This document shows positions 24,331 to 33,111 of a stretch of DNA of 64,000 nt, in pieces. The stretch is from Nocardioides speluncae. GTDB taxonomy: Bacteria > Actinomycetota > Actinomycetes > Propionibacteriales > Nocardioidaceae. Numbering within the stretch: position 1 is the first letter of the stretch; each line of letters starts with the position of its first letter. The notes beneath the pieces were generated by a model. That model was not told the DNA's origin, did not search any database, and was given only the letters and a program-made list of their open reading frames with translations. Position numbers and translations under genes: made by a program. The stretch spans positions 1 through 64,000 of the forward strand of contig NZ_QEOO01000007.1 of the NCBI RefSeq assembly GCF_003121585.1, read 5' to 3'.

Positions 24331-24367
24331 CGCTTGACGAAAGGACAGAACAACGAAAGGCATCACT

Positions 24368-24931
24368 ATGTGTCCCACGATCCGAGTCGACGACGAGGTC
24401 TACGCGCTGTTGCAGGCGCGGGCCGAGGCATTTGTCGACACTCCGAACACCGTGCTCCGCCGGATCCTCGAACTCGAGCCCGCGCCGCGCACGACCGCCA
24501 ACCGCCCACGACGCGGTGAGGGCGAAGGGGCGAGCCGGCGGCTCGCTCGAATGATCCACGACGGCCTCCTCGAGCAGGATGAGCAGCTGGTCTGGGATCG
24601 TCGCAACAGCGGCACCCAGCACACCGCGCGCATCGGCGAGGACGGCCGCCTCCACCTCGACGACGGGTACGTCGCCGACAGCCCGTCCGCGGCTGCGAAG
24701 TACCTGGCCGGCTACGAGGTCAACGGCTGGCGCGTCTGGAAGCGCGCGAGCGACGGCAGCTCCCTGCGTGAGCTCTGGGGCGAGCGCGACGGCGAGTCCC
24801 GCCGCGGTCCCCGGCGGAACGGCCCGCGCCGGCACGGCCGTCGCGGCGAGGGCCCGCGCGGTGAGTTCCGCAGCGAAGGCCGCGGGCGCCCGCGTCGTAC
24901 GCCGTCCGAAGACGCCGAATCCGACGACTGA
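24368..24931 (+). CDS. RHH (SeqA-like) N-terminus plus RAMA domain protein
   Basis: A 187-residue protein with three parts. Residues 3-37 (PTIRVDDEVYALLQARAE ... TPNTVLRRIL) resemble a ribbon-helix-helix/SeqA N-terminal dimerisation and DNA-binding segment. Residues about 65-140 (LLEQDEQLVWDRRNSG ... YEVNGWRVWKR) match the RAMA domain, associated with restriction enzymes and adenine methylases and suspected of reading modified DNA. The tail is rich in Arg/Gly and should bind nucleic acid non-specifically. No methylase is adjacent, but an orphan adenine-type methyltransferase lies at 52633. Function is inferred from domains only. Confidence 0.75.
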   Translation: MCPTIRVDDEVYALLQARAEAFVDTPNTVLRRILELEPAPRTTANRPRRGEGEGASRRLARMIHDGLLEQDEQLVWDRRNSGTQHTARIGEDGRLHLDDGYVADSPSAAAKYLAGYEVNGWRVWKRASDGSSLRELWGERDGESRRGPRRNGPRRHGRRGEGPRGEFRSEGRGRPRRTPSEDAESDD

Positions 24932-24948
24932 GTCGCTCCCTAAGCATC

Positions 24949-24981
24949 AAGGAGGCCGCGGTCCGGAAGGGCCGCGGCCTT
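24949..24981. terminator. Hairpin terminator after RHH-RAMA gene
   Basis: GGCCGCGG (24954-24961) pairs with CCGCGGCC (24972-24979) around a nine-base loop, extended by AA/TT pairs. It begins 17 bases after the stop codon. Confidence 0.8.
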
Positions 24982-25000
24982 CGCTATCTAGGTTTCCCTT

Positions 25001-27112
25001 GTGCCGCCCGCCAGAACGATGTTGGTTGATTACATGGCGGAGAAGGGACGGAAAGCCACCGCTCATGACCTGGACGTGTCCGACAGCAGCCGGATACGCA
25101 ACATCGTCCTGGTCGGCCCCAGCCAGTCGGGCAAGACGTCGCTGGTCGAGGCGCTGCTGGCGGCGTCCGGAGCGATCGGCCGGGCGGGCTCGGTCGTCGA
25201 CGGCACGACCGTGTGTGACTCCGACAAGGACGAGGCGGCCCACGGCCGGTCGATCTCGCTCGCGGTCGCCCCTGTGGCGTACCGCGGGATCAAGGTCAAC
25301 CTGATCGACACCCCGGGGTACGCCGACTTCGTGGGCGAGGTGCGCGCCGGGCTTCGGGCCGCGGACTCCGCGCTGTTCGTGATGGGGGCCAACGAGACCG
25401 TCGATGACGCGACCAGCCAGCTGTGGCGCGAATGCGGCGAGGTCGGCATGCCGCGGGCGGTGGCGGTTACCAAGCTCGACCACGCCCGGGCCGACTTCGG
25501 CGGCGTGCTGGCGGCGGCGCGAGCGGCGTTCGGCGACAGGGTGCTGGCGGTGTCGGTACCGCTCGCGGGCGGCGCCGAGCTCGAGTCGCTGCTCACCGTG
25601 GCAAGCGACGACGAGCGGCGGGCCGAGTTGGTCGAGGGCATCATCGAGGAGTCCGAGGACGAGACGCTGATGGACCGGTACGTCGCCGGCGAGAAGATCG
25701 ACGAGGACCTGCTGGTCGTCGACCTCGAGAAGGCGGTGGCCCGGGCGACGTTCTTCCCAGTGCTGCCGGTGTGCGCCGCAACCGGCGTGGGCTGCGGGGA
25801 GCTGCTCGACCTGTTCGAGCGCGGGTTCCCGGCTCCCTCGGAGCACCCGCCACCGGAGGTGTTCACCCCGGCCGGCGCGGCCTCCGGCCACGCGACGTGC
25901 GAAGCCGGTGGCGACCTGGTCGCCGAGGTCGTCAAGACCACCAGCGACCCGTACGTCGGTCGAGTGAGCGTGGTGCGGGTGTTCTCCGGAACGCTGGTCC
26001 CCGACTCGACGGTCCATGTATCCGGGCACTTCGCGTCGTTCTTCGGCGACGACGCCGGCCATGCCGACCACGACGAGGACGAGCGGATCGGCACCCTCGG
26101 CTATCCGTTCGGCGCACATCAGGTCCCCGCCGGGCGAGTGCTCGCCGGCGATATCGGCGCGGTCGGCCGGCTGTCGCGCGCCGAGACCGGCGACACCCTC
26201 TCGACGGCCGATGCGCCGCGAGTGATGAAGCCCTGGAACGTGCCCGAGCCGCTGCTGCCGGTGGCGATCGAGGCGGCGACCAAGTCCGACGAGGACCGGC
26301 TACCGCAGGCGCTGGCCCGGCTCGCCGCCGAGGACCCCAGCCTCCGCGTTGACAACAACGCCGAGACCAAGCAGCTGGTGCTGTGGGTGATGGGCGAGGC
26401 GCACGCCGACGTGGCGCTCGGTCGGCTGAGCGGCCGGTTCGGCGTGACGGTCGAGCAGCGCGAGCTCGTCGTACCCCTGCGCGAGACGTTCGGGCAGCGC
26501 TGCACCGGCCACGGGCGGCACGTCAAGCAGTCCGGCGGGCATGGTCAGTACGCCATCTGCGACATCATCGTGGAACCGCTGCCGGAGGGCGGCGGGTTCG
26601 AGTTCGTCGACCAGGTCGTGGGCGGCGCCGTACCCCGGCAGTTCATCCCGAGCGTCGAGAAGGGCGTGCGCACGCAGATGGAGCGCGGCGTGCGCAACGG
26701 ATACCCCGTGGTCGATCTCCGGGTGACGCTGGTCGGCGGCAAGGCGCACAGCGTCGACTCCTCGGACATGGCGTTCCAGAACGCCGGCGCGCTCGCGCTG
26801 CGTGAGGCGGCGGCCGACGGTGCGGTCACGATGTTGGAGCCGTACGACGAGGTGGCCGTGCTGGTCGGCGACGACCTGGTCGGCACCGTCATGAGCGACC
26901 TGTCGGCGCGCCACGGCCGCCTGCTCGGCACCGACAAGCTCGGGGCCGACCGGACCGTCGTACGTGCGCTGGTGCCGCAGACCGAGCTAGGCCGGTACGC
27001 CATCGACCTGCGCTCGGCGACCCATGGGTCCGGCACCTTCACCCGGACCTTCGCCCACTACGAGCCCATGAGCGAGGAGCTCGCGCGTCAGGTCACGGCG
27101 CGGCGCTTCTAA
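25001..27112 (+). CDS. Elongation factor G-like protein EF-G2
   Basis: A 703-residue GTPase of the second actinobacterial EF-G group (FusA2-like), not the main translocase. G-motifs are present: P-loop GPSQSGKTSL, switch II DTPGYADF and TKLD for guanine; switch I is atypical (DEAAHGRSISLAVAPV). EF-G domains II-V follow, with the domain IV region GQRCTGHGRHVKQSGGHGQY. A TATCTA word at 24985-24990 ten bases before GTG 25001 suggests a leaderless transcript starting there; ATG 25034 (MAEKG) is the other plausible start and neither has a Shine-Dalgarno sequence. Its role in translation is not established. Confidence 0.92.
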   Translation: MPPARTMLVDYMAEKGRKATAHDLDVSDSSRIRNIVLVGPSQSGKTSLVEALLAASGAIGRAGSVVDGTTVCDSDKDEAAHGRSISLAVAPVAYRGIKVNLIDTPGYADFVGEVRAGLRAADSALFVMGANETVDDATSQLWRECGEVGMPRAVAVTKLDHARADFGGVLAAARAAFGDRVLAVSVPLAGGAELESLLTVASDDERRAELVEGIIEESEDETLMDRYVAGEKIDEDLLVVDLEKAVARATFFPVLPVCAATGVGCGELLDLFERGFPAPSEHPPPEVFTPAGAASGHATCEAGGDLVAEVVKTTSDPYVGRVSVVRVFSGTLVPDSTVHVSGHFASFFGDDAGHADHDEDERIGTLGYPFGAHQVPAGRVLAGDIGAVGRLSRAETGDTLSTADAPRVMKPWNVPEPLLPVAIEAATKSDEDRLPQALARLAAEDPSLRVDNNAETKQLVLWVMGEAHADVALGRLSGRFGVTVEQRELVVPLRETFGQRCTGHGRHVKQSGGHGQYAICDIIVEPLPEGGGFEFVDQVVGGAVPRQFIPSVEKGVRTQMERGVRNGYPVVDLRVTLVGGKAHSVDSSDMAFQNAGALALREAAADGAVTMLEPYDEVAVLVGDDLVGTVMSDLSARHGRLLGTDKLGADRTVVRALVPQTELGRYAIDLRSATHGSGTFTRTFAHYEPMSEELARQVTARRF

Positions 27113-27186
27113 ATAGGTTGACGTGGTTTGCCGGCATGAGTGATCCTGGCCGACTTTGTTCATGACAAGTCGAAGGGATATCGAAA

Positions 27187-27783
27187 TTGGCAAGACCTGA
27201 CGTACTGATCTCGGTGGACATCGAGGCCGACGGCCCGATCCCAGGCGACTACTCGATGCTCAGCTTCGGGCTGGCGGTCGCCGGCGTGTACGACGGGAGC
27301 GAGTTCCGGGCGACCGACCCGGATGAGGAGACGTTCTACGCCGAGCTACGGCCGATCGGCGACCGGTTCGACCCGAAGGCGCTGGCTGTGAGCGGCCTGG
27401 ACCGCGACGTACTCCTCCGCGACGGCCGGGACCCGGCCGAGGCGATGACCGAGGCTGCGGCCTGGGTCAGGGGCGTGGGTAGCGAGCTGGACGCGATGCC
27501 GGTCTTCGTCGCCTACCCGCTGAGCTTCGACTGGATGTGGATGTACTGGTACTTCATCCGGTACGCCGCGACCGGCTCGCCGTTCGGCCACTCCCGCTGC
27601 CTGGACATGAAGACGATGTACTCCGTGAAGTCCGGCGCCGTGCTGTCGCGGTCGACCAAGCGGTACATGCCCAAGCACCTGCTGTCCAAGCGCCCGCATA
27701 CCCACAACGCCCTCGACGACGCCGTCGAGCAGGCCGAGCTCTGCCAGCAGCTGATGACGTGGCGGGGCCGAAGGGAGAGCTGA
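27187..27783 (+). CDS. DEDD-family 3'-5' exonuclease
   Basis: A 198-residue protein with the DnaQ/RNase T-like exonuclease fold. The first motif SVDIEADG (residues 9-16) gives the Asp-Glu pair, VFVAYPLSFDWMW supplies the second-motif aspartate, and THNALDDAVEQAE near the C-terminus supplies the histidine and last aspartate of the DEDDh type. It should trim DNA or RNA 3' ends using two metal ions. The start appears to be TTG at 27187, with gaaggg upstream. Stand-alone, with no obvious operon partner. Confidence 0.85.
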   Translation: MARPDVLISVDIEADGPIPGDYSMLSFGLAVAGVYDGSEFRATDPDEETFYAELRPIGDRFDPKALAVSGLDRDVLLRDGRDPAEAMTEAAAWVRGVGSELDAMPVFVAYPLSFDWMWMYWYFIRYAATGSPFGHSRCLDMKTMYSVKSGAVLSRSTKRYMPKHLLSKRPHTHNALDDAVEQAELCQQLMTWRGRRES

Positions 27784-27877
27784 GGTCCGTGCCTGTGGAT
27801 GGCTGCTGCGCGCTGTCGGCGTACTCCGTTAGTGTCGGATCTGTCCAGGATTGACGAGGATTTCGGGGTGAGCTGCC

Positions 27878-28408
27878 GTGGCCGAGGTTGCGAAGGTCGT
27901 AGACGCGTTGAAGGAAGGCGCGTCGGGTTTGGATGCGGCCACTGGCGCGGTCCAGCGCGCGCGTCATCATGCTCGGCAGGTTGAGCAGCGGCTCGGCAAG
28001 ACCGGCCTGACGCGGATGGCGCGGGGGATCGGCGACGTCGTCCAAAGCCTGGGCAAGATCGGCCAGGCGCTCGTCGCCGAACAGAAGACGCTCGGCGAGG
28101 CCGCGGCGCGGGTGGCGACGGTGCCGAAGGACCCGACGGGTGACGATGTCGTGTCCGACCTCGAGCCGGCCGGGAAGCAGATCGGTGACATCCCCGGGCG
28201 CCTGCAAGGCGTCTCCAATCAGGTCGACGGGCTGCAGTCCGCGGTCGCGACGGTCCTGAAGGGCTCCCAGCCCGGTCCGTTGCTGGCGCTGCTGGAAGAC
28301 ATCAAGAAGCCGCTGCCAGGCGTGATCGGCGCGGTCAGCGCCGCCGTCCAGCGCAACGACGAGGTCATCGGCGAGGCCCGGGGGGCCGGCGACGGGGGAA
28401 AAGCGTAG
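27878..28408 (+). CDS. Helical protein, first gene of the FtsK-like cluster (DUF6244-like)
   Basis: A 176-residue protein made mostly of amphipathic helices (VVDALKEGASGLDAATGAVQ, QLVAEQKTLGEAAARVATV-type segments), resembling actinobacterial DUF6244 proteins in layout, including the PGPLLALLEDIKKPLPGVIG segment. No signal peptide or membrane span. GTG 27878 follows gggtgagc. Its length and helical nature recall secreted or scaffold partners of FtsK/SpoIIIE ATPases, and such an ATPase is encoded 1.2 kb downstream; a direct link is inferred only. A short hairpin (GGCGGG/CCCGCC) follows the stop codon. Confidence 0.7.
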   Translation: MAEVAKVVDALKEGASGLDAATGAVQRARHHARQVEQRLGKTGLTRMARGIGDVVQSLGKIGQALVAEQKTLGEAAARVATVPKDPTGDDVVSDLEPAGKQIGDIPGRLQGVSNQVDGLQSAVATVLKGSQPGPLLALLEDIKKPLPGVIGAVSAAVQRNDEVIGEARGAGDGGKA

Positions 28409-28446
28409 GCGGGTCCAGCCCGCCTGGCTCGGCTGCCTCGAACGGC

Positions 28447-29196
28447 GTGGTGAACAAGCCGGACGTGCCCTGGCAGGAGACCGCCGCGCTGCTGCCTGCC
28501 GATGACAGCGGTCGTCGGCTCACTCCGACTGACGCCAACTTCGTTGGCCTGACCGCGCAGCAAGCGAGGTGGTGGAAGATGCGAGAGGCGCCTCTCGGCA
28601 TGACGCCGGAGGACTACGACCAGTTCAAGGCCGGCCTGTATGCCGCACTCGAGGAGGACGGAGTCTCACCTGACCAGGTCGACATCCGTCTCCAGGGATC
28701 GGCCGCTTACTTCTTCTCAGGCAGACACAAGCACCTGTGGACCGAAGAGGACGTCGCGAACCTGCCGGACGAGGTCGCCACCAAGGAGAGGATCGACAAG
28801 AGCAGGGCGCTGAAGGGACTGATGGATTGGTTCGGTGGTAGTTCCGATCGACCGCTACGCAGGCCGTTCGACTCCCACCACAAGCTGGGGCTTGACCGTG
28901 ATCCCAGCGACTACGACGTTCAGATCTCCTCCGACGTGATGGTTCAGAAGTGCCAGAAGAAGTGGATATTCGGAGACATCTCGGGACCCTTTGAGAGCCA
29001 GCAGTTTGGATTCGTGAACAAGCGGGCCTTTCGCAAGGCGTTCCCGGCCCTGAAGAGGTGGGCTAGACGCGAGGGCAGGCGCCTCGGACGTCCGGTAGCG
29101 CCAGCACTGTTCAGATCTTCGGGGCCGCCCGACAACTCGCCCCAGATCTCGTCACACTTCAAGTCGACTGATTGGGTAATCGAGAGGAACAACTGA
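28447..29196 (+). CDS. Nucleotidyltransferase-like protein of unknown function
   Basis: A 249-residue protein with features of a polymerase-beta-type nucleotidyltransferase: LQGSAAYFFSG near residue 85 gives the Gly-Ser motif and DPSDYDVQIS near residue 158 gives an Asp-x-Asp-like acidic motif, though the spacing between them is long. The C-terminal SSHFKSTDWVI appears to be a conserved end. I recognise the pattern from actinobacterial hypothetical proteins but know no function. Base composition is visibly lower in GC than in flanking genes, hinting at transfer. It starts at GTG 28447 or 28450 and is two bases from the next gene. Confidence 0.6.
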   Translation: MVNKPDVPWQETAALLPADDSGRRLTPTDANFVGLTAQQARWWKMREAPLGMTPEDYDQFKAGLYAALEEDGVSPDQVDIRLQGSAAYFFSGRHKHLWTEEDVANLPDEVATKERIDKSRALKGLMDWFGGSSDRPLRRPFDSHHKLGLDRDPSDYDVQISSDVMVQKCQKKWIFGDISGPFESQQFGFVNKRAFRKAFPALKRWARREGRRLGRPVAPALFRSSGPPDNSPQISSHFKSTDWVIERNN

Positions 29197-29198
29197 GA

Positions 29199-29522
29199 AT
29201 GGCATCGTCCACGGCCTTTACGGTGAGTATCCAAGAGCCACTGACCCAAAGCAGTCTCGATCGGCTTCGGGAGGCTCTGGGGCTCGAGCCGGAAGGACGC
29301 CTTACCGATGACTGGGACGCTGAGTTCGGATACAAGGACCTCAAGGGTGATGGCGCCGACGCGACCGAGGTGACCTTGTGTCGTGCAGACGGTCGGCCCT
29401 GGTTCCTCGACGTCACCTATCCGGACGGGAACCCGCCGTCGGACGCTGAACTGGCGCAATGGCGCACCGAGCTCATCGAGGGGATCAGGGCGGCGGGGCT
29501 GACACCAGTTCCTTCCGAGTGA
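29199..29522 (+). CDS. Small acidic partner of the nucleotidyltransferase-like gene
   Basis: A 107-residue acidic protein (LTDDWDAEFGYKDLKGDGAD, DVTYPDGNPPSDAELAQW), begun two bases after the preceding stop codon with gagagg upstream. No family is recognised. Size, acidity, tight coupling and shared low GC make it a possible immunity protein or antitoxin for the nucleotidyltransferase-like protein; this is inference from context alone. Confidence 0.55.
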   Translation: MASSTAFTVSIQEPLTQSSLDRLREALGLEPEGRLTDDWDAEFGYKDLKGDGADATEVTLCRADGRPWFLDVTYPDGNPPSDAELAQWRTELIEGIRAAGLTPVPSE

Positions 29523-29574
29523 TCGGCTCTGTGCCATATTCGGTGCGGCTGGATCCTGGTAGCGAGGGGTGGAC

Positions 29575-32310
29575 GTGGCGGAACGCATGAGTGTGGCCGC
29601 TCTGGAGGCGCGGCTGCGGGGACTCGCGGCCGCGGTCGACAGGCTCGGCGCCGACGCCCGCGATCTCGCCGAGGAACAGCACCAAGAGGCCCTCGACGCG
29701 CAGCGCCAGGTCGAGGGCGGTCGGATGGCCAAGGCGCCTAACGCGGACGTCGCAGCCGCTGCAGCGGCCAGCCGGATCGCGCCGGACGCCGTACGCCTGG
29801 CGGCCCAGCTGGCGCCGGGACTCGCGGGTGAGCCACCGGCCGCGCCCGGCTGGAGGTCCCGCGAGTACGTCGGCGCCGGTGTGGGACCGTACGTCCGGCT
29901 CGGCGACCTGGAGCAAGGGACGGGATCGGTACCGGTCATTGCACCCCTGCTGGGCACCAACGGCTGGCAGGTGCTCGCCGACACGCCGTCGTCGGGCCAC
30001 CGCCTGGTCCAGTCACTGGCCCTGCGGCTGGTCGCGACCGCGCCGCCGTTCCGGCTGCGCGTCGACTCCTTCGACCCGCGCCTGACAGGTGCGATGGGGC
30101 TGCTCCGGCAGATCACGTCGAAGTACCCGCAGATCGTGCCGAGGTCGGTCAACACCGTCGACCAGTTCCGCGACGTGCTCTCGAGCCTGGTCGAGCTCTC
30201 CTCGGAGCGGGCGGGGCGGATGACGCAGCTCGGCTATCGGCGGTTCGAGCAGCTGCTCGACAGCGGCGCGGCGGTCAAGGACCCGTACCGGATCGTGGCG
30301 CTGTTCGACTATCCCTCCGGCATCGACGAGGCCAGCCAGCGCGACCTGCTCCGGCTCGCGGCGACCGCAGCGGATCGCGGCATCGTCTTCCTGGTCCACG
30401 CCGACCAGAAGATCGCGCCGGCATCGGGAGTGCGGCCCGAGCAACTCGTGGATCACCTGGCGCGGGTCGAGGTCACGGGCGAGCGCGCCACCTTCAGTCA
30501 CTTCCCCGGCATCTCGGTCCGGCTCGACCCTCCGTTCGACGCCACGACGACGTCCGACATCGTCAGCATCGTCACCGACCTCGCCGACGGCGCCGTACTC
30601 CCCACCATCGACTTCGCCAGCACGCTGCCGGACGACTCGGAGTGGTGGCAGCCCGCGCGCGACGAGCTGAGCACGATCATCGGGTACGACGACCGGACAC
30701 CGGCCAGGCTCCGGCTGCGCACCGGCAACCCCGCCCTCCCGCACATCCTGATCGGCGGTGCCGCCGGCCAGGGCAAGTCCAACCTGCTGCTGGTGATGAT
30801 CCACGGGCTGGCGGTGCGTTACTCCCCGCGCGACCTGGAGATGTACCTCCTGGACTTCAAGCACGGCGTCGAGTTCGCCGGGCTGGGTCCCGCCCACGGC
30901 CGCGCCCACTGGCTGCCGCACGTGAAGGTGCTCGGCGTCCACAGTGACCGGGCATTCGGCCTCGCCGTTCTCCGGCACCTCAACACCGAGCTCGGCCGGC
31001 GCAGCACCTTCTTCAAGGAGCGCGGCAACGTCACGGACCTGGCTCAGCTCGCCAACGATCCGGATCGCCCGCCGCGGATCCTGGTCGTCCTCGACGAGTT
31101 CCAGGTGCTCATGGAGGAGGACGACGACATCGCCGACGAGGCCGTGCGGCTGATCGAGAAGCTGATGCGGCAGGGCCGTGCGTACGGCGTGCACCTGGTC
31201 CTGGCGACGCAGACGATCGAGGGCATGAGTGGCATCGCCTACCGCCGGGACTCGATCTTCGGTCAGGTGCCGTACCGGATCGCGCTCAAGAGCACCCAGT
31301 CCGACTCGCAGTCGGTGCTCCGTTCCGGCAACACAGCGGCCGCCGACCTGCAGTTCCGCGGTGAGGCGATCCTCAACGCGAACTTCGGGTCGCCGGAGGA
31401 CAACCAGCGGGTGCTGGTGAGCTTCGCGCCGCCGGACACCCTGGCCGAGCTCCGGAACAAGCTGCATGCCCGGGCGCGGGCGGCCGGGCCGGTCGTCCCG
31501 CCGAGGGTGTTCCACGTCGGCGAGTCGGCGGACCTCGGCGACACCCTCACGAGCCAGCCACCAGCGGCTGGAGCCGTGGTGGAGGCCTGGGCCGGACTGC
31601 CGATCGCGGTCGACGAGACGCCGCGTGCGGTGCAGGTCAGAGAGGACCCGGGTTCTGGCGTGATCGTGCTCGGCGACGGTGCGATGGACGCGATCGGGGT
31701 GCTGTCCGGCATGGCGATCTCGGCTGCCGCCCAGCAGTCGCGGCGGCCGCGGTTCGTCGTACTCGACGGCACCGCCGCCGACCGCTCGACCGGCGAGGGC
31801 AAGGCCGCACTCGTGCAGAGCCTGATCGGCATCGGCTGCGACGTGGAGCTGGTCGACCAGCCCGAGAAGATCCTGGCCAAGATCCATGAGCTCCGGCAGG
31901 TCGTCGACGGCGGCGCCGGCATCGAGCTGACCTACGTGCTGGGCATCGGCATGCATCTGGTGCCGCGGATGAAGGCCGACATCGAGTTCGCGCCCCGCGC
32001 GTCCGAGTCGCTGGCCGAGGTGATGAGCGACGGGCCGTCGGTCGGCATCGTGACCTTCGCCTGGTGGAACCGGCTGCACGTCGTCGACGACCACCTGGGC
32101 TGGGAGCGGTCGAACGTCTCGGCTTACGCCTTCCTCCGGCATCCCGTCGACGGCGTCCGCACCGTCTGCGGTCCGCTCGTGAGCTGGGCCTCGGAGTCGA
32201 ACCGCGCGTTGCTCTGGGACGGGATCTCGCCGGAGCCGGTGGTCGTGGTGCCGTTCGCGCCGCTGGTGCAGGGAGATGTCGACCGAGTGGTGGCGGCGGT
32301 GGGCCGGTGA
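29575..32310 (+). CDS. Cytosolic FtsK/SpoIIIE-type ATPase
   Basis: A 911-residue ATPase. It opens with a coiled-coil region (MSVAALEARLRGLAAAVDRL, LAEEQHQEALDAQRQVEGG), continues with a nucleotide-fold region of uncertain activity, and has a full FtsK/SpoIIIE motor near residues 370-640: Walker A GGAAGQGKSN with Lys401 and Walker B LVVLDEFQVLM with Asp507-Glu508, then LATQTIEGM. A second, apparently degenerate ATPase-like region follows (VIVLGDGAMDAIGVLSG). There is no membrane segment, unlike FtsK and EccC; the next gene supplies one. GTG 29575 is preferred because gagggg is six bases upstream. It may pump DNA or protein; the substrate is unknown. Confidence 0.85.
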   Translation: MAERMSVAALEARLRGLAAAVDRLGADARDLAEEQHQEALDAQRQVEGGRMAKAPNADVAAAAAASRIAPDAVRLAAQLAPGLAGEPPAAPGWRSREYVGAGVGPYVRLGDLEQGTGSVPVIAPLLGTNGWQVLADTPSSGHRLVQSLALRLVATAPPFRLRVDSFDPRLTGAMGLLRQITSKYPQIVPRSVNTVDQFRDVLSSLVELSSERAGRMTQLGYRRFEQLLDSGAAVKDPYRIVALFDYPSGIDEASQRDLLRLAATAADRGIVFLVHADQKIAPASGVRPEQLVDHLARVEVTGERATFSHFPGISVRLDPPFDATTTSDIVSIVTDLADGAVLPTIDFASTLPDDSEWWQPARDELSTIIGYDDRTPARLRLRTGNPALPHILIGGAAGQGKSNLLLVMIHGLAVRYSPRDLEMYLLDFKHGVEFAGLGPAHGRAHWLPHVKVLGVHSDRAFGLAVLRHLNTELGRRSTFFKERGNVTDLAQLANDPDRPPRILVVLDEFQVLMEEDDDIADEAVRLIEKLMRQGRAYGVHLVLATQTIEGMSGIAYRRDSIFGQVPYRIALKSTQSDSQSVLRSGNTAAADLQFRGEAILNANFGSPEDNQRVLVSFAPPDTLAELRNKLHARARAAGPVVPPRVFHVGESADLGDTLTSQPPAAGAVVEAWAGLPIAVDETPRAVQVREDPGSGVIVLGDGAMDAIGVLSGMAISAAAQQSRRPRFVVLDGTAADRSTGEGKAALVQSLIGIGCDVELVDQPEKILAKIHELRQVVDGGAGIELTYVLGIGMHLVPRMKADIEFAPRASESLAEVMSDGPSVGIVTFAWWNRLHVVDDHLGWERSNVSAYAFLRHPVDGVRTVCGPLVSWASESNRALLWDGISPEPVVVVPFAPLVQGDVDRVVAAVGR

Positions 32311-33008
32311 CTGCCTGGCAGGAGTACGCCGCGGCGCTGGGCGAGGTCGCGAAGGCGCGCGCGGGTGCGCGTCAGGAGCAGGACCAGATGGCCGGCCGGC
32401 TGATCAAGGACCGCGAGGCGGCGGCGGCTCAGGTGAAGGCGACCGAGGAGCGACGCCAACACATCGACCGGCAGGCGGCGGGACTCACGGAGCATGCGGG
32501 GCGGACGCTGGCCGATGCGGGCGTGCGTGCCGAGGGGCGGCGTACCGAGGTCGAGGTGACCACGCCGACGAGCCTCGAGGACGCCAAGAAGCAGATGGAC
32601 GGCCTGGCGGCGCAGCTCACGCAGACCGCCGACCAGCTGCAGCAGGCGCGGGCGCAGGCGTCGATGACGCGGACCCGGTGGCAGCAGGTGGCGGCGTACG
32701 TCGGACTCCCGCTGCTCGCGGGGGCATGGGGGTGGTGGGTGGGCCGGGAGCCGACCGAGGCGGCGGCGACGTTCGTGCTGGTCGCGTTTGCGATGTGGAC
32801 GGTGCGGAAGGCGACGACGGGGAAGGCCCGGCCGTTCGCGGTGGGGGTGGCGGCGTTCGTGGCAACCGCGCTGTGCATCTTCGCGGTCGACGCGTTCGTG
32901 CCGACCGGGACCATGGTCTACTTCGCGGTCCTGTTCGTGCTGATCGCCTGGCGCTTCCTGACGCTGCAGGTTCGCGGCGGCCGGACGAGCCCGGATCTCA
33001 AGAAGTAG
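32307..33008 (+). CDS. Coiled-coil membrane protein, partner of the FtsK-like ATPase
   Basis: A 233-residue protein overlapping the ATPase gene by four bases (GTGA), so translation is coupled. Residues about 5-125 are coiled coil (ALGEVAKARAGARQEQDQMA ... QMDGLAAQLTQTADQLQQAR) and residues about 130-222 hold three to four membrane segments (VAAYVGLPLLAGAWGWWVG, TFVLVAFAMWTV, VAAFVATALCIFAVDAF, MVYFAVLFVLIAW). It probably anchors the soluble ATPase at the membrane. No known family is recognised. Confidence 0.75.
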   Translation: MTAWQEYAAALGEVAKARAGARQEQDQMAGRLIKDREAAAAQVKATEERRQHIDRQAAGLTEHAGRTLADAGVRAEGRRTEVEVTTPTSLEDAKKQMDGLAAQLTQTADQLQQARAQASMTRTRWQQVAAYVGLPLLAGAWGWWVGREPTEAAATFVLVAFAMWTVRKATTGKARPFAVGVAAFVATALCIFAVDAFVPTGTMVYFAVLFVLIAWRFLTLQVRGGRTSPDLKK

Positions 33009-33111
33009 CGGCAGACAACCAACCGACTCATCGCGGGGCGAGTCATAGCAAGGTAAAGCGGGCCTGTCAGTCTCGCTACGCCATCTCTTCCACCCACGAG
33101 GAGCCCTTGCA

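Noticed and set aside
28447-29522. CBASS-type cyclic nucleotide defence operon
   Set aside because: The nucleotidyltransferase motif spacing is unusual and no effector (phospholipase, TM nuclease, Cap2/Cap3) is present.
27878-33008. Complete type VII (ESX) secretion locus
   Set aside because: Only an FtsK-like ATPase is present; no EccB, EccD, EccE, mycosin or WXG100 pair is found.
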